64,000 nt of DNA, from contig NZ_JAEQMU010000001.1 of the NCBI RefSeq assembly GCF_017908035.1, positions 1,984,001 to 2,048,000 on the forward strand, given 5' to 3'. The DNA is from Sphingobacterium tabacisoli (GTDB taxonomy: Bacteria; Bacteroidota; Bacteroidia; Sphingobacteriales; Sphingobacteriaceae). The stretch's first letter is position 1; the number at the start of each line of letters is the position of its first letter. The notes beneath the pieces are model-generated. The model was not told where the DNA came from and did no database searches. It saw only the letters and a list, made by a program, of their open reading frames with translations. Below, piece by piece: positions 36,802 to 45,356 of the stretch. The position numbers and the translations under genes are program-made.

Positions 36802-37965
36802 CTATTTTTTCAGGTAGACTGTCCTTCCCTTGATGGAATAGTTTAGAGATTCGGTATAACTAAATAATTCCAATGTTTCAGATAGTTGACTATAGCGGGT
36901 CAAAGAACCCGAAAATGTCTTTGTCAATAATCCCTCTGATCCCTTCTGAATGACAAACTCAACATCGTACCAACGTTCAAGTTTCTTCATGATATCAGTA
37001 AGGGGCTCTTTAACAAACACAAATCGATTGTCTTTCCAGGCCGCCACAGATTCAACATCGACTGTACGCCTTGTTAATTGATTGCCAAATGCATCACTCT
37101 GCATACCCGGTTGTAGGTTCAGCTGTCCATTTGCAGCGTTAACCTTCACAGATCCTGTCAGCAAAGTAGTCTGGGTATGTTCATTCGGATATGCCGACAC
37201 ATTGAAGCTGGTCCCTAATACCGTGACGGAATGATTCTGACTTTGTACAATAAAAGGTCTTTTCTTATTCTCGGTTACCTCAAAGAAGGCTTCTCCGGTT
37301 AAATGTACGGTACGGTTGTTCTCATCAAAATGAAGGGGGAAGTGCAACGAAGATGCTGCATTTAACCAAACTTGTGTACCATCGGATAAGACGAGCCTAT
37401 AATGCCCCTTTTTAGGCACCTCTATCGTACGCCACACAGTCTCTGAATTATCTCCATTCAATTGTCTCCCGGTTCCATCCTCAAGGCTACCGTCTCGAAC
37501 AACCAACTCTCCCTGCTCACTAAGATTGAGTATTTCTCCATCGGAGGAACGCAAAATGGCGGCATAACCACCCGGTGCAACATCTTCCTTGGGAACACTG
37601 CTCACCACGGACTGCGAGTCAGGAGACTGCTTCCAAATAAAGTAGGTACTGAATAAAGTGAATAATGCTACGACAGCGGCGGCGTAAGGCCAGTAAGGGA
37701 ATAACCTTACCTTTGCTGTTTTGCCGCTAGCTTTGCTATTGCGCGCTAAGCCTACTGTTTCAGAGAAGCGTTCAAAGGCTGGTTGCCAATCTTTAGCACG
37801 TTCTTCAGGCTCTAGGCTTACAAGTGTATCCAACATCAAGCTGTCCAGAAATTCTGCGTTCGTAGGGTCCTGTACAATCTCTATCCACTCCAAAAGCTCT
37901 TCGGCGGTCAGTGACTCGTGAACATACTTGTTATACAATAAGATAATTCTTTCTGTTTTCTTCAT
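36802..37965 (-). CDS. FecR-family anti-sigma factor
   Basis: A 387-residue inner-membrane regulator. The N-terminal cytoplasmic part (about 80 residues) is followed by a membrane helix (PYAAAVVALFTLFSTYFIW, near residue 105), the FecR domain (centred on GTQVWLNAASSLHFP and GEAFFEV) and a C-terminal DUF4974 domain (FVKEPLTDIMKKLERWYDVE). It would receive the signal from the STN domain of the SusC protein and release the ECF sigma factor. The ATG at 37965 is used, as the longer frame begins with TTG. It lies between the sigma gene and susC on the same strand. Confidence 0.93.
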   Translation of the reverse strand: MKKTERIILLYNKYVHESLTAEELLEWIEIVQDPTNAEFLDSLMLDTLVSLEPEERAKDWQPAFERFSETVGLARNSKASGKTAKVRLFPYWPYAAAVVALFTLFSTYFIWKQSPDSQSVVSSVPKEDVAPGGYAAILRSSDGEILNLSEQGELVVRDGSLEDGTGRQLNGDNSETVWRTIEVPKKGHYRLVLSDGTQVWLNAASSLHFPLHFDENNRTVHLTGEAFFEVTENKKRPFIVQSQNHSVTVLGTSFNVSAYPNEHTQTTLLTGSVKVNAANGQLNLQPGMQSDAFGNQLTRRTVDVESVAAWKDNRFVFVKEPLTDIMKKLERWYDVEFVIQKGSEGLLTKTFSGSLTRYSQLSETLELFSYTESLNYSIKGRTVYLKK

Positions 37966-38147
37966 GATCAGGTATAAGGTCCCCAATGTATAATGACGAA
38001 ATAGGGGACGGAGGGAATACTAAACAATTACACTTTTTTTCAAAAACAACACAAAAACCTATCAATCAGTGTGTTAATTTTACGTAAACAAAATATTATT
38101 TTTAAAGACACATGCTTTCAATAAGAAATTATGGGATAAGCCCATAT

Positions 38148-38741
38148 CTACATGCGATTCAGAATTAAAAAAGCGAGTAAAATGGACTGTACCTGTGCAT
38201 GGTGACGGATATATAGCCGCAATGCTTTAAGTCCTCTAACGACATAAGTTTTGGAAGTATAAACCGAGATTCCTAATTGCACAGCAATCTCCTCGTGAGA
38301 CAAACCTTCGTATCGGCTAAGAATAAACACTTCGCGTATATTGACAGGAAGCGCGTCAATACCGTCGCGTAAACAATTCTTAAGATCTTTATAAACCAGC
38401 TGTTGCTCTGGTCCTAACGCATCATCACGCAAATTAATAATCAGATTCTCGAGATTATCGGTCACCAGGACACGTTTCTTTAAGAAGTCTAGACTGGCAT
38501 TACGTGCGACGGTATAGATATAAGCATCTAGATTACGTATCTGAGGCAGCTCTTCTTTGTTGTTCCAGATTTTAATGAAAATGTCTTGGGTGAGGTCTTC
38601 TGCCTGAATATCGGACTTGACCAGCATATGTACTAAGGAATAGATACGAGGCCAGTACGTAGCGAAGAGCTTTTCGTAAGCTTCATTTGTCCCTTCTGAA
38701 AGCTGCTTTAACCAATCTTCATCGATAATTAATTCAGACAT
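38148..38741 (-). CDS. ECF RNA polymerase sigma factor
   Basis: A 197-residue sigma-70 family factor of the ECF type. Region 2 spans about residues 25-90 (AEDLTQDIFIKIWNNKEELP) and region 4 about 125-180 with the helix-turn-helix in LPVNIREVFILSRYEGLSHE. Regulation is by the FecR protein encoded 182 bp downstream, in response to SusC. It probably transcribes the fecR-susC-susD-protease genes. It has its own consensus promoter for the housekeeping sigma factor upstream, and a 21-bp repeat array lies a further 94 bp upstream. Confidence 0.93.
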   Translation of the reverse strand: MSELIIDEDWLKQLSEGTNEAYEKLFATYWPRIYSLVHMLVKSDIQAEDLTQDIFIKIWNNKEELPQIRNLDAYIYTVARNASLDFLKKRVLVTDNLENLIINLRDDALGPEQQLVYKDLKNCLRDGIDALPVNIREVFILSRYEGLSHEEIAVQLGISVYTSKTYVVRGLKALRLYIRHHAQVQSILLAFLILNRM

Positions 38742-38811
38742 ATACTTAATTCCTAAAACAAGTAATCGGTCTGAATATCAATCAGAAACACCCTATTTTA
38801 AACTTGCGGGA

Positions 38812-38841
38812 CAAATTTAGACAATTCTACGTAATTATCAA
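38812..38841 (-). promoter_or_regulatory. promoter of the ECF sigma gene
   Basis: On the minus strand TTG (38839-38841), 19 bases, then TAAATTTG (38812-38819) matches the Bacteroidota promoter TTG-N19-TAnnTTTG exactly. The leader is about 65 bases. Confidence 0.8.
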
Positions 38842-38934
38842 CCTATCCTCCCAGATTCCCATTCATATTGATGTCACAATATAAGTAACGAAAAACTCCT
38901 CTTAACGAAAAAGACAGAAAGAAGGATCAGATGT

Positions 38935-39311
38935 AATTTACAACCATGTACGGGTGAATTGCATCAATGCAAAAGTGAATTACATCAATGCAAGAGTGAA
39001 TTACATCAATGTAAAAGTGATTTACATCGATGTAGAAGTGATTTACATCAATGCAAGAGTGAATACATCAATGCAAAAGTGAATTACATCAATGTAAAAG
39101 TGATTTACATTAGTGCAAGAGTGAATTACATCAATGTAAAAGTGATTTACATTAGTGCAAGAGTGAATTACATCAATGTAAAAGCAGTTAACATCACTGC
39201 GAGCTTGAATTACATCTTTGTAAAAGTAGTTTACATCAGTGTAGAAGCAGTTGACATCAACTTAGAGGTGAATTACATTAGTGCAAGCTTGAATTACACC
39301 AATGTAAAAGT
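38935..39311. repeat. tandem array of about 18 units of 21 bp with internal dyads
   Basis: Seventeen units run from 38956 to 39311, all 21 bp except unit 6 (39061-39080, 20 bp), with a weaker copy at 38935-38955. The typical unit is GAATTACATCAATGTAAAAG plus T. Inside most units TTACAT and ATGTAA form an inverted repeat around two bases; unit 1 has both arms changed together (TTGCAT and ATGCAA). Units 7 and 9 are identical, as are 8 and 10, showing a 42-bp duplication. The frame that stays open through part of it starts at TTG, has no ribosome site and is broken by the 20-bp unit, so this is not coding. It lies between the ECF sigma promoter and the tRNA-Lys region. Confidence 0.92.
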
Positions 39312-39428
39312 AGGTGGACTTTCCAACGCAGGCTACTTATACCCGCTGGGATTGGTTCAGCCCCTCAACCCCAAACGCATCCCTGAACCTTCTTGAATCG
39401 AACCCCTGGGTTCGACCCCAAAGGGCAC

Positions 39429-39462
39429 AAAAAAAGCCTCAACTTTCGTTGAGGCTTTTTTT
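39429..39462 (-). terminator. terminator of tRNA-Lys copy 1
   Basis: A 15-bp stem with a four-base loop: 39429-39443 pairs with 39448-39462, with seven A on one side and seven T on the other. It begins two bases past the tRNA 3' end. Confidence 0.92.
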
Positions 39463-39463
39463 G

Positions 39464-39536
39464 TGATCCCGCTGGGATTCGAACCCAGGACCCATACATT
39501 AAAAGTGTATTGCTCTACCAGCTGAGCTACGGAATC
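39464..39536 (-). tRNA. tRNA-Lys (anticodon TTT)
   Basis: A 73-base cloverleaf on the minus strand. The acceptor arms GATTCCG and CGGGATC pair with one wobble, the D-stem is GCTC/GAGC, the anticodon stem ATACA/TGTAT holds the loop CTTTTAA, and the T-arm is CTGGG-TTCGAAT-CCCAG with discriminator A. The CCA end is not encoded. It is the downstream copy of two identical genes. Confidence 0.97.
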
Positions 39537-39580
39537 CTAATTCTTTATATCGAATTATACTTCGTTTATTTGAAGTGTTG

Positions 39581-39610
39581 CAAAGGTAGGAAAAATATCT
39601 TTAAATGCAA
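39581..39610 (-). promoter_or_regulatory. promoter of tRNA-Lys copy 1
   Basis: On the minus strand TTG (39608-39610), exactly 19 bases, then TACCTTTG (39581-39588) match the consensus TTG-N19-TAnnTTTG. Confidence 0.8.
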
Positions 39611-39841
39611 GATCTAGGCATAGATAAATTAAAAAAAATCACTTTTCACATTAGAAAAAGCGAATATAACACTACACCAAGCTGGTTTAAAAGAACTTAA
39701 CGAAAATTAAAGCCACAACTCCATACTGAAAAAAGTTTCTGCATTTTGCCAAAAGCACAACTTAGAACGCTCTCCCCTCAGCATACCTTCAAATTCCTTC
39801 GGAATCTGTTCCCTCCTAGCTCCAACTTACCAGCAAAGATT
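39590..39841. other. non-coding spacer between duplicated tRNA-Lys units
   Basis: 252 bp between the two tRNA-Lys units. It includes the -33 element of the first tRNA promoter at its left end. I see no supported gene, hairpin or repeat in the rest; an open frame that enters from here runs straight across a tRNA gene and is not real. Confidence 0.7.
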
Positions 39842-39936
39842 ACTTGTGACCGCTGGGATTGGCTCAGCCCCTCAACCCCGAACACATCCCTGAACCTCCT
39901 TCGGATCGAACCTCTGGATTCGACCCTAAAGGGCAC

Positions 39937-39968
39937 AAAAAAGCCTCAACTTTCGTTGAGGCTTTTTT
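39937..39968 (-). terminator. terminator of tRNA-Lys copy 2
   Basis: A 14-bp stem (39937-39950 with 39955-39968), a four-base loop and a T-run just past the tRNA 3' end, the counterpart of the terminator of copy 1. Confidence 0.92.
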
Positions 39969-39969
39969 G

Positions 39970-40042
39970 TGATCCCGCTGGGATTCGAACCCAGGACCCA
40001 TACATTAAAAGTGTATTGCTCTACCAGCTGAGCTACGGAATC
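39970..40042 (-). tRNA. tRNA-Lys (anticodon TTT)
   Basis: A 73-base tRNA identical in sequence to the one at 39464-39536, on the same strand. The anticodon loop is CTTTTAA and the discriminator is A. It has its own promoter and terminator, so the two genes are transcribed separately. Confidence 0.97.
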
Positions 40043-40086
40043 CTAATTCTTTATATCGAATTATACTTCGTTTGTTTGAAGTGTTG

Positions 40087-40116
40087 CAAAAGTAGACATT
40101 TTAATGGTTTTTACAA
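40087..40116 (-). promoter_or_regulatory. promoter of tRNA-Lys copy 2
   Basis: On the minus strand TTG (40114-40116), exactly 19 bases, then TACTTTTG (40087-40094). The -33 TTG lies outside the duplicated unit, so it was not copied with the tRNA. Confidence 0.8.
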
Positions 40117-40178
40117 ACATTTATCTGCATTTTTTGAAGTACAATCTAAAACAGACTCATTATTAAACCATTAAATTA

Positions 40179-41177
40179 TCAATCGTTAATGGCCTTCCAC
40201 AACATATCCTTCAAAGGAAGAATATTTTTGTTAGCAACAGATGAAATAAAAATATAAGGAATATCTTTAGGCAATTCGGCCTTCATCTGCTCCTCCAATT
40301 CTTCATCCAACATATCCGATTTAGTGATCGCCAACAAGCGGGGTTTTGTTAAAAGTTCGTCATTATAAGAGGTCAACTCATTTAATAAAATATTGTACTC
40401 CTCCTCTATCGTGCGATCTGTATCCGCAGGAACCATAAAAAGAAGAACAGAGTTGCGCTCAATATGTCTCAAAAACCGAATACCTAAACCCTTGCCTTCC
40501 GAAGCTCCTTCTATAATCCCTGGAATATCGGCCATCACAAACGATTTATTATCACGGTAACCTACTATCCCTAGATTCGGGACAAGGGTTGTAAACGGAT
40601 AATTAGCAATCTCGGGCTTTGCAGCCGAAACTACAGACAGTAAAGTAGATTTTCCGGCATTCGGAAAACCAACAAGACCAACGTCTGCCAATACCTTAAG
40701 CTCAAGAATAATCCACTGTTCCTTTCCTGGAAGACCAGGCTGTGAAAAACGTGGCGTCTGCTGTGTAGAACTCTTAAAGTGCCAATTTCCTAAACCACCC
40801 TTTCCTCCTTCAGTAAGAATCTTTGTCTCCCCCTCTTCGGTTATCTCAAAGAGAATCTCACCCGTCTCTGCATCCTTAGCAACTGTACCTAAAGGAACTT
40901 CTAGTACATCATCCCTACCATTGGCACCGGTCCTCAAAGCTGAGCCCCCCGGTCCACCCGGCTCCGCAATAATATGCTTGCGATACTTTAAATGTAATAA
41001 GGTCCAATGTTGTGTCGAACCTTTTAATATAATATGTCCTCCTCTACCTCCATCTCCACCGTCTGGACCACCCTTGGCCGTGAATTTGTCACGATGCAAA
41101 TGCGAAGATCCTGCCCCTCCATGCCCTGACCGACAACACACCTTTACATAATCAACAAAATTTGAACCCTGAGCCAT
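40179..41177 (-). CDS. obg: GTPase Obg
   Basis: A 332-residue ribosome-associated GTPase that acts in large-subunit assembly. The N-terminal glycine-rich Obg fold occupies about residues 1-158 ([18 protein letters not shown] and similar), followed by the G domain with G1 [12 protein letters not shown] near residue 167, G3 DIPGIIEGA near 214 and G4 TKSD near 287. It lacks the C-terminal OCT domain found in Firmicutes. It lies 20 bp after adk on the same strand, so they are probably co-transcribed. Confidence 0.95.
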   Translation of the reverse strand: MAQGSNFVDYVKVCCRSGHGGAGSSHLHRDKFTAKGGPDGGDGGRGGHIILKGSTQHWTLLHLKYRKHIIAEPGGPGGSALRTGANGRDDVLEVPLGTVAKDAETGEILFEITEEGETKILTEGGKGGLGNWHFKSSTQQTPRFSQPGLPGKEQWIILELKVLADVGLVGFPNAGKSTLLSVVSAAKPEIANYPFTTLVPNLGIVGYRDNKSFVMADIPGIIEGASEGKGLGIRFLRHIERNSVLLFMVPADTDRTIEEEYNILLNELTSYNDELLTKPRLLAITKSDMLDEELEEQMKAELPKDIPYIFISSVANKNILPLKDMLWKAIND

Positions 41178-41197
41178 ATACTTTTTATAAAATAAAA

Positions 41198-41773
41198 TTA
41201 AGCGTTGTAATTATCAATCACTTGAGACAATTCAGTAAAAATTGTTTCAATCTCGCCTATGCCATTTACTTTAGATAATTTACCTTGAGCTTCGTAATAA
41301 GGAAGTACATGAATAGTTTTTCCAAAATACTCTTCTATACGTTTCTTAAGTTTATCCGCTGCATCATCAGCACGTCCAGAGATTTCTTGACGTTTGGCGA
41401 TACGCTGTGTTAATTCTTCTTCATTCACATCGAGTGCAATCACCCCAGTGATAGCACTATTATTATCAGTCAAAAACTTATCTAACGCTTCTGCTTGTGC
41501 CACAGTACGTGGGAAACCATCAAAAATAAAACCTTTTGCCTGTGGATTTTGCTTGATTTCTTCCTCCAACATAGCAATAGTAATTGAATCTGGCACCAAA
41601 TTTCCATCAGCAATAATCTGACTTACTTGTTTACCTAATTCGGTTTGACCTTTGATATGTGCACGGAAAATATCTCCAGTAGAAATATGCACAAGATTGT
41701 ATTTACTGATAAGTTTTTCTGACTGTGTACCCTTTCCTGCTCCTGGAGGACCGAATAATACAAGGTTTAGCAT
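41198..41773 (-). CDS. adk: adenylate kinase
   Basis: A 191-residue enzyme that interconverts AMP, ADP and ATP. The P-loop [10 protein letters not shown] is at residues 8-17, the AMP-binding region [12 protein letters not shown] near residue 31, and [12 protein letters not shown] near residue 84. The lid is the short form, as in Bacteroidota and many other bacteria, without zinc-binding cysteines. It is transcribed with obg. A possible -7 element lies at 41796-41803. Confidence 0.95.
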   Translation of the reverse strand: MLNLVLFGPPGAGKGTQSEKLISKYNLVHISTGDIFRAHIKGQTELGKQVSQIIADGNLVPDSITIAMLEEEIKQNPQAKGFIFDGFPRTVAQAEALDKFLTDNNSAITGVIALDVNEEELTQRIAKRQEISGRADDAADKLKKRIEEYFGKTIHVLPYYEAQGKLSKVNGIGEIETIFTELSQVIDNYNA

Positions 41774-41795
41774 AGTATTGAGTAATTTTTGATGA

Positions 41796-41803
41796 CAAAA
41801 ATA
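41796..41803 (-). promoter_or_regulatory. possible -7 element of adk-obg
   Basis: On the minus strand TATTTTTG fits TAnnTTTG, 22 bp before the adk start codon, directly after the tRNA-Arg terminator. No TTG lies 19 bases upstream, so it is a weak call. Confidence 0.35.
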
Positions 41804-41836
41804 AAAGCCTAATCCGGTTAAGAGAATTAGGCTTTT
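41803..41836 (-). terminator. terminator of tRNA-Arg
   Basis: An 11-bp stem (41803-41813 with 41826-41836) with a 12-base loop; on the minus strand it ends in TTTTATTTTTG. It begins 14 bases past the tRNA-Arg 3' end. Confidence 0.75.
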
Positions 41837-41849
41837 CAGTTAACTAAAG

Positions 41850-41923
41850 TGCGCTCCAAGGGAGTCGAACCCCTAACCTTCTGATTCGTAGTCAGATGCT
41901 CTATCCAATTGAGCTAGGAGCGC
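41850..41923 (-). tRNA. tRNA-Arg (anticodon ACG)
   Basis: A 74-base cloverleaf on the minus strand with acceptor stem GCGCTCC/GGAGCGC, D-stem GCTC/GAGC, anticodon stem TCTGA/TCAGA around the loop CTACGAA and T-arm AGGGG-TTCGACT-CCCTT with discriminator A. The wobble A34 of ACG is normally edited to inosine. The CCA end is not encoded. Confidence 0.97.
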
Positions 41924-41967
41924 AGCGACCATAACTTAAAAGAATAACCTTTTCGTTTTTGGTGTTG

Positions 41968-41997
41968 CAAATATAGCTATTTAAAAGCTTTATGCAA
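41968..41997 (-). promoter_or_regulatory. promoter of tRNA-Arg
   Basis: On the minus strand TTG (41995-41997), exactly 19 bases, then TATATTTG (41968-41975): a full consensus promoter. Confidence 0.82.
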
Positions 41998-42060
41998 ACA
42001 TTTTTATAATGTTATTCATAATCGCCCAATTATCGCTATTTATTTGCCCTAAAAGCAAAA

Positions 42061-42090
42061 CACGGGAAGAGTTCATTTCCTCTTCCCGTG
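42061..42090 (-). terminator. terminator of the RND efflux operon
   Basis: A perfect 10-bp GC-rich stem (42061-42070 with 42081-42090) and 10-base loop with a short T-run on the minus strand, 33 bp after the stop of the pump gene. Confidence 0.85.
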
Positions 42091-42123
42091 TCCTTACTGA
42101 ATATATCGTATTGTTATTAATTA

Positions 42124-45100
42124 TTAATGCTTTACATCCATTTCGTCAACATACTCTTCGTTCGGCACATAATCTGCAACAATCAACTCTTTGTAGTTAA
42201 CATCCTCTCCTTTACCAAAACGTCGTTGTAAACTATCAAAAAGAGAGTATACCACAGGTACGACGACTAACGTCAGGAACATCGAAGACAATAATCCCCC
42301 GATAATTACAATAGCTAGTCCTCTATTCGTATCGGCAATACCTCCGGTCGCCATAGCGATAGGAATCATACCAAACACCATGGCTATGGTAGTCATTAGA
42401 ATCGGACGAAGACGGGCATGATTGGCCGCCACCAAAGCATCGTGCGTACTGGCTCCGGCAGCCTTTTTATGATTGGCAAAATCGACCAGTAGAATAGCAT
42501 TCTTAGCAACCAAACCAATCAACATGATTATACCTAAAATCGTAAAAATATTAAGTGTCTGGTTGGTCAATGCCAACAACAATAATGCGCCAATAAATGA
42601 TAACGGAATAGAGAATAATACCACAAATGGTGTAGCAAAGTTATCATACAAGGCCACCATTACTAAGTAAACTAATATAATCGATGCCAAAAGTGCTACT
42701 CCTAATGTTCCAAAACCTTCTTCTTGGTTTTCCATATTACCACCCCACATTGTAGACACTCCTGTTTTCTTTTGTAGCTTATCAAATTCGACTTTCCACT
42801 CCTGAGCTACTGTTCCTGCAGGACGACCAATAACCTGAGCCTTTACTGCGACAGAAGGAGTCTTATCTCTTCGCTCCAACAATGTTGGCCCCGAACCGTA
42901 AGAAATGTCTGCAAACTGTTCTAAACTAATCGGAGTACCTTGGTTATTGATAAATTTCAGCTTGCGCACATCATCAATACTCGCTCTTCCTTTGTCGTCA
43001 AATTGTATATTGATATCATACTCATTGTCACCAGCGCGGAATTTATTGTCTGTATTACCAGAGAATGCGACCTGCATCGTACTACCTACTGTAGCTACAT
43101 TCAGGCCAAGTGAAGTCATTTTATCCCGATCCACTTTTACGTTGATCTCTGGATTACCAGCCTCTGAAGACAATCTTACCTGCGAAGACCCTGGGATCTT
43201 CTTTAAGATATCCGCCGCTTGATTGGCAAACTCTAATGCATCTTCCATAGAAGTACCTATGACAGTCAGGTGCACAGGTGCTTGTTCAGCTCCCATAAGC
43301 CCCATATTCACAGTACGTACAATCGCTCCTACCAACTCGTTTTCAAGCTCACGCTTCAATTCTGCAGAATAGACCTTCGAGTTCAAAATACCGACATACT
43401 CGTCTTTTAATATAACGTGGATTTCTGATTTATATCTTGATCCAGATACACCACCCATACCACCGTCACTAGACTGACCTACTGTCGTAATCAATCGCTT
43501 AACTTCTGGCTTTGATGCTATCCAATTTTCCGCACGCTGCGTCAACTGATTTGTCATCTCTAGCGAAGCATCTTTTTCCAGCTCAAACTGCATCATAAAC
43601 TCACCCTTATCATTCGCTGGGAAAAAGTCACCACCGATATAACCTAGGATCGGTAAAGATAAAGAACCAAAAAATAGAACAAGCGATACTAAGAGGGTCG
43701 CTACTTTATTTCCTCTAGTCTTTAATGACCATTTCAAAATATCAGAAATCCAATGCGTAAATTTGGAAAGGCCACGTTCGAACCCTAGAATTATCCTTCC
43801 AAAAAATGAACTTGAATTGATATGTTCTAATCGTCCAAAACGGGAATACAACCAAGGAACTACTGTAAATGATACAAGTAACGACAAGCCTGTAGCAATG
43901 ATAACGGTAACACAGAATTGAGCTAAGATATTTGCCACCAAACCTGTAGACATCGCTATCGGTAAAAACACGACCACGATTACTAAAGTAATTGCTGTTA
44001 CGGTAAACCCAATCTCAGCGGCACCATCGTACGCCGCACGCACCTTGTTTTTGCCCATCTCCATATGACGATGCACGTTCTCGATAACCACAATAGCATC
44101 ATCGACCAAGATACCCACCACTAGCGACAAACCTAATAGGGACATCAGATTTAACGTATACCCCATAAAATAGAAACCGATAAAAGTCGCTACAAGAGAT
44201 AATGGAATCGCCACCATAGTAATTGCCGCATTACGTAAACTATGCAAGAAAAATAGCATAATAAACCCTACCAATATGACAGCTACGACCAAATCTTTCA
44301 TTACGTGATTCGCAGAATCCAAAGTGTACTCACTAGAGTCATTCGCAACGAGGACTTGTATCCCCTCCTTCTTGTAATCTTTCTCTATCCCACTAATAAC
44401 GTTTCCATCCTTATCATGGATTGCGATCGTCTTTTGCACAAGCTTAGATACCGCTACAGCATTGGCATCAGACTGCTTAAATACCTGCATCAAGATTGTA
44501 TTCTTACGATCCAACCTTGCAATTTTCTCTATCTCAGCTACACCGTCCTGTATATCGGCTATATCACGCAAGAATACAGTCACCCCAGCAGGTGTAGTGA
44601 TAGGTAAATTACGTAACTCCTCGACAGAAGTAACTTTTCCAGCAAGACGGATCGTGTTACGTTTTTCGGCAGACTGCACACTTCCAGTAGGAAAATCCAT
44701 ATTCGAAGAAGCGATAACCTGCTGTATCTGACTGATATTTAACCCATATCCCTCGAGCTTCTCAGGATCAACCTTCACTTGTATCTCACGCTCTTCACCA
44801 CCAATCATATCGACCTTTGCAACCCCGTTTATACGAGCAAAAACAGGCTGAATCTTTTTATCCAAAAGATCATACAACTCCTTTTCAGACAAGCTAGAGG
44901 TAACAGCCAAACTCATAATTGGCATGTCGTCCAGTGAAAATTTATTCAAAATCGGAGGATCTACATCATCCGGCAAATCATTCAGAATTGAATTTATTTT
45001 CCGTTGCGCATCGGTCAACAAAAAATTCACATCCGCTTCATCATTCAATGTCACCGCAACTACGGACACACTCTCCATTGAAGTCGCTTCAATTTTCTTC

Positions 45101-45330
45101 ACCATCTCGAGTGAAGAAATAGCATCCTCAATTTTTTTGGTAACCGTATTTTCTACCTCCGTAGGCGATGCACCAGGATATACAGTCTGAATCAAAATAA
45201 CTTTGATATCAAACTTAGGGATAAGCTCATACCCCAATCGGGTATAAGAAAATATACCGCCGAGAATCAAAATGATAAACATCACTATGATTAAACTCGG
45301 CCGTTTTATCGAAATTTCAGAAATCTTCAT
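42124..45330 (-). CDS. RND efflux pump permease (AcrB/HAE1-like)
   Basis: A 1068-residue inner-membrane transporter, the pump of a tripartite efflux system. It begins with the usual first helix ISIKRPSLIIVMFIILILGG, has two large periplasmic loops (about residues 35-330 and 560-870), and two sets of membrane helices. The conserved helix IV-type motif is near residue 400 (GLSLVVGILVDDAIVVIENV), with the paired aspartates that carry protons. It is the last gene of tetR-tolC-adaptor-pump. Whether it exports drugs or metals is not settled; helix IV lacks an obvious metal-type signature. Confidence 0.93.
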   Translation of the reverse strand: MKISEISIKRPSLIIVMFIILILGGIFSYTRLGYELIPKFDIKVILIQTVYPGASPTEVENTVTKKIEDAISSLEMVKKIEATSMESVSVVAVTLNDEADVNFLLTDAQRKINSILNDLPDDVDPPILNKFSLDDMPIMSLAVTSSLSEKELYDLLDKKIQPVFARINGVAKVDMIGGEEREIQVKVDPEKLEGYGLNISQIQQVIASSNMDFPTGSVQSAEKRNTIRLAGKVTSVEELRNLPITTPAGVTVFLRDIADIQDGVAEIEKIARLDRKNTILMQVFKQSDANAVAVSKLVQKTIAIHDKDGNVISGIEKDYKKEGIQVLVANDSSEYTLDSANHVMKDLVVAVILVGFIMLFFLHSLRNAAITMVAIPLSLVATFIGFYFMGYTLNLMSLLGLSLVVGILVDDAIVVIENVHRHMEMGKNKVRAAYDGAAEIGFTVTAITLVIVVVFLPIAMSTGLVANILAQFCVTVIIATGLSLLVSFTVVPWLYSRFGRLEHINSSSFFGRIILGFERGLSKFTHWISDILKWSLKTRGNKVATLLVSLVLFFGSLSLPILGYIGGDFFPANDKGEFMMQFELEKDASLEMTNQLTQRAENWIASKPEVKRLITTVGQSSDGGMGGVSGSRYKSEIHVILKDEYVGILNSKVYSAELKRELENELVGAIVRTVNMGLMGAEQAPVHLTVIGTSMEDALEFANQAADILKKIPGSSQVRLSSEAGNPEINVKVDRDKMTSLGLNVATVGSTMQVAFSGNTDNKFRAGDNEYDINIQFDDKGRASIDDVRKLKFINNQGTPISLEQFADISYGSGPTLLERRDKTPSVAVKAQVIGRPAGTVAQEWKVEFDKLQKKTGVSTMWGGNMENQEEGFGTLGVALLASIILVYLVMVALYDNFATPFVVLFSIPLSFIGALLLLALTNQTLNIFTILGIIMLIGLVAKNAILLVDFANHKKAAGASTHDALVAANHARLRPILMTTIAMVFGMIPIAMATGGIADTNRGLAIVIIGGLLSSMFLTLVVVPVVYSLFDSLQRRFGKGEDVNYKELIVADYVPNEEYVDEMDVKH

Positions 45331-45356
45331 ATTATACTACTGTCTTTTCAACTTGT

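Larger units (their letters stand above)
39335..39589. repeat. tRNA-Lys duplicated unit, copy 1
   Basis: About 255 bp that recur at 39842-40095. The repeat covers the tRNA-Lys gene, its promoter -7 element, its terminator and about 90 bp beyond it. The two copies are identical across the tRNA and differ by scattered changes in the flanks. The region contains no protein gene. Confidence 0.85.
39842..40095. repeat. tRNA-Lys duplicated unit, copy 2
   Basis: Second copy of the unit at 39335-39589, displaced by 506-507 bp. The tRNA is identical and the flanks are close to identical: its terminator has six A and six T in place of seven. Confidence 0.85.

Noticed and set aside
38935..39311. CRISPR array
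   Set aside because: Units are contiguous 21-mers with drifting sequence. There are no unique spacers and no cas genes.
38959..39396. Open frame of 145 codons with a heptad-like repeat (LHQCKSE)
   Set aside because: It is a by-product of the 21-bp array. It starts at TTG, has no ribosome site, changes reading register at the 20-bp unit and runs on into the tRNA-Lys duplicated unit.
39746..40174. 142-codon open frame
   Set aside because: It crosses the second tRNA-Lys gene and its terminator, and shows no family or ribosome site.
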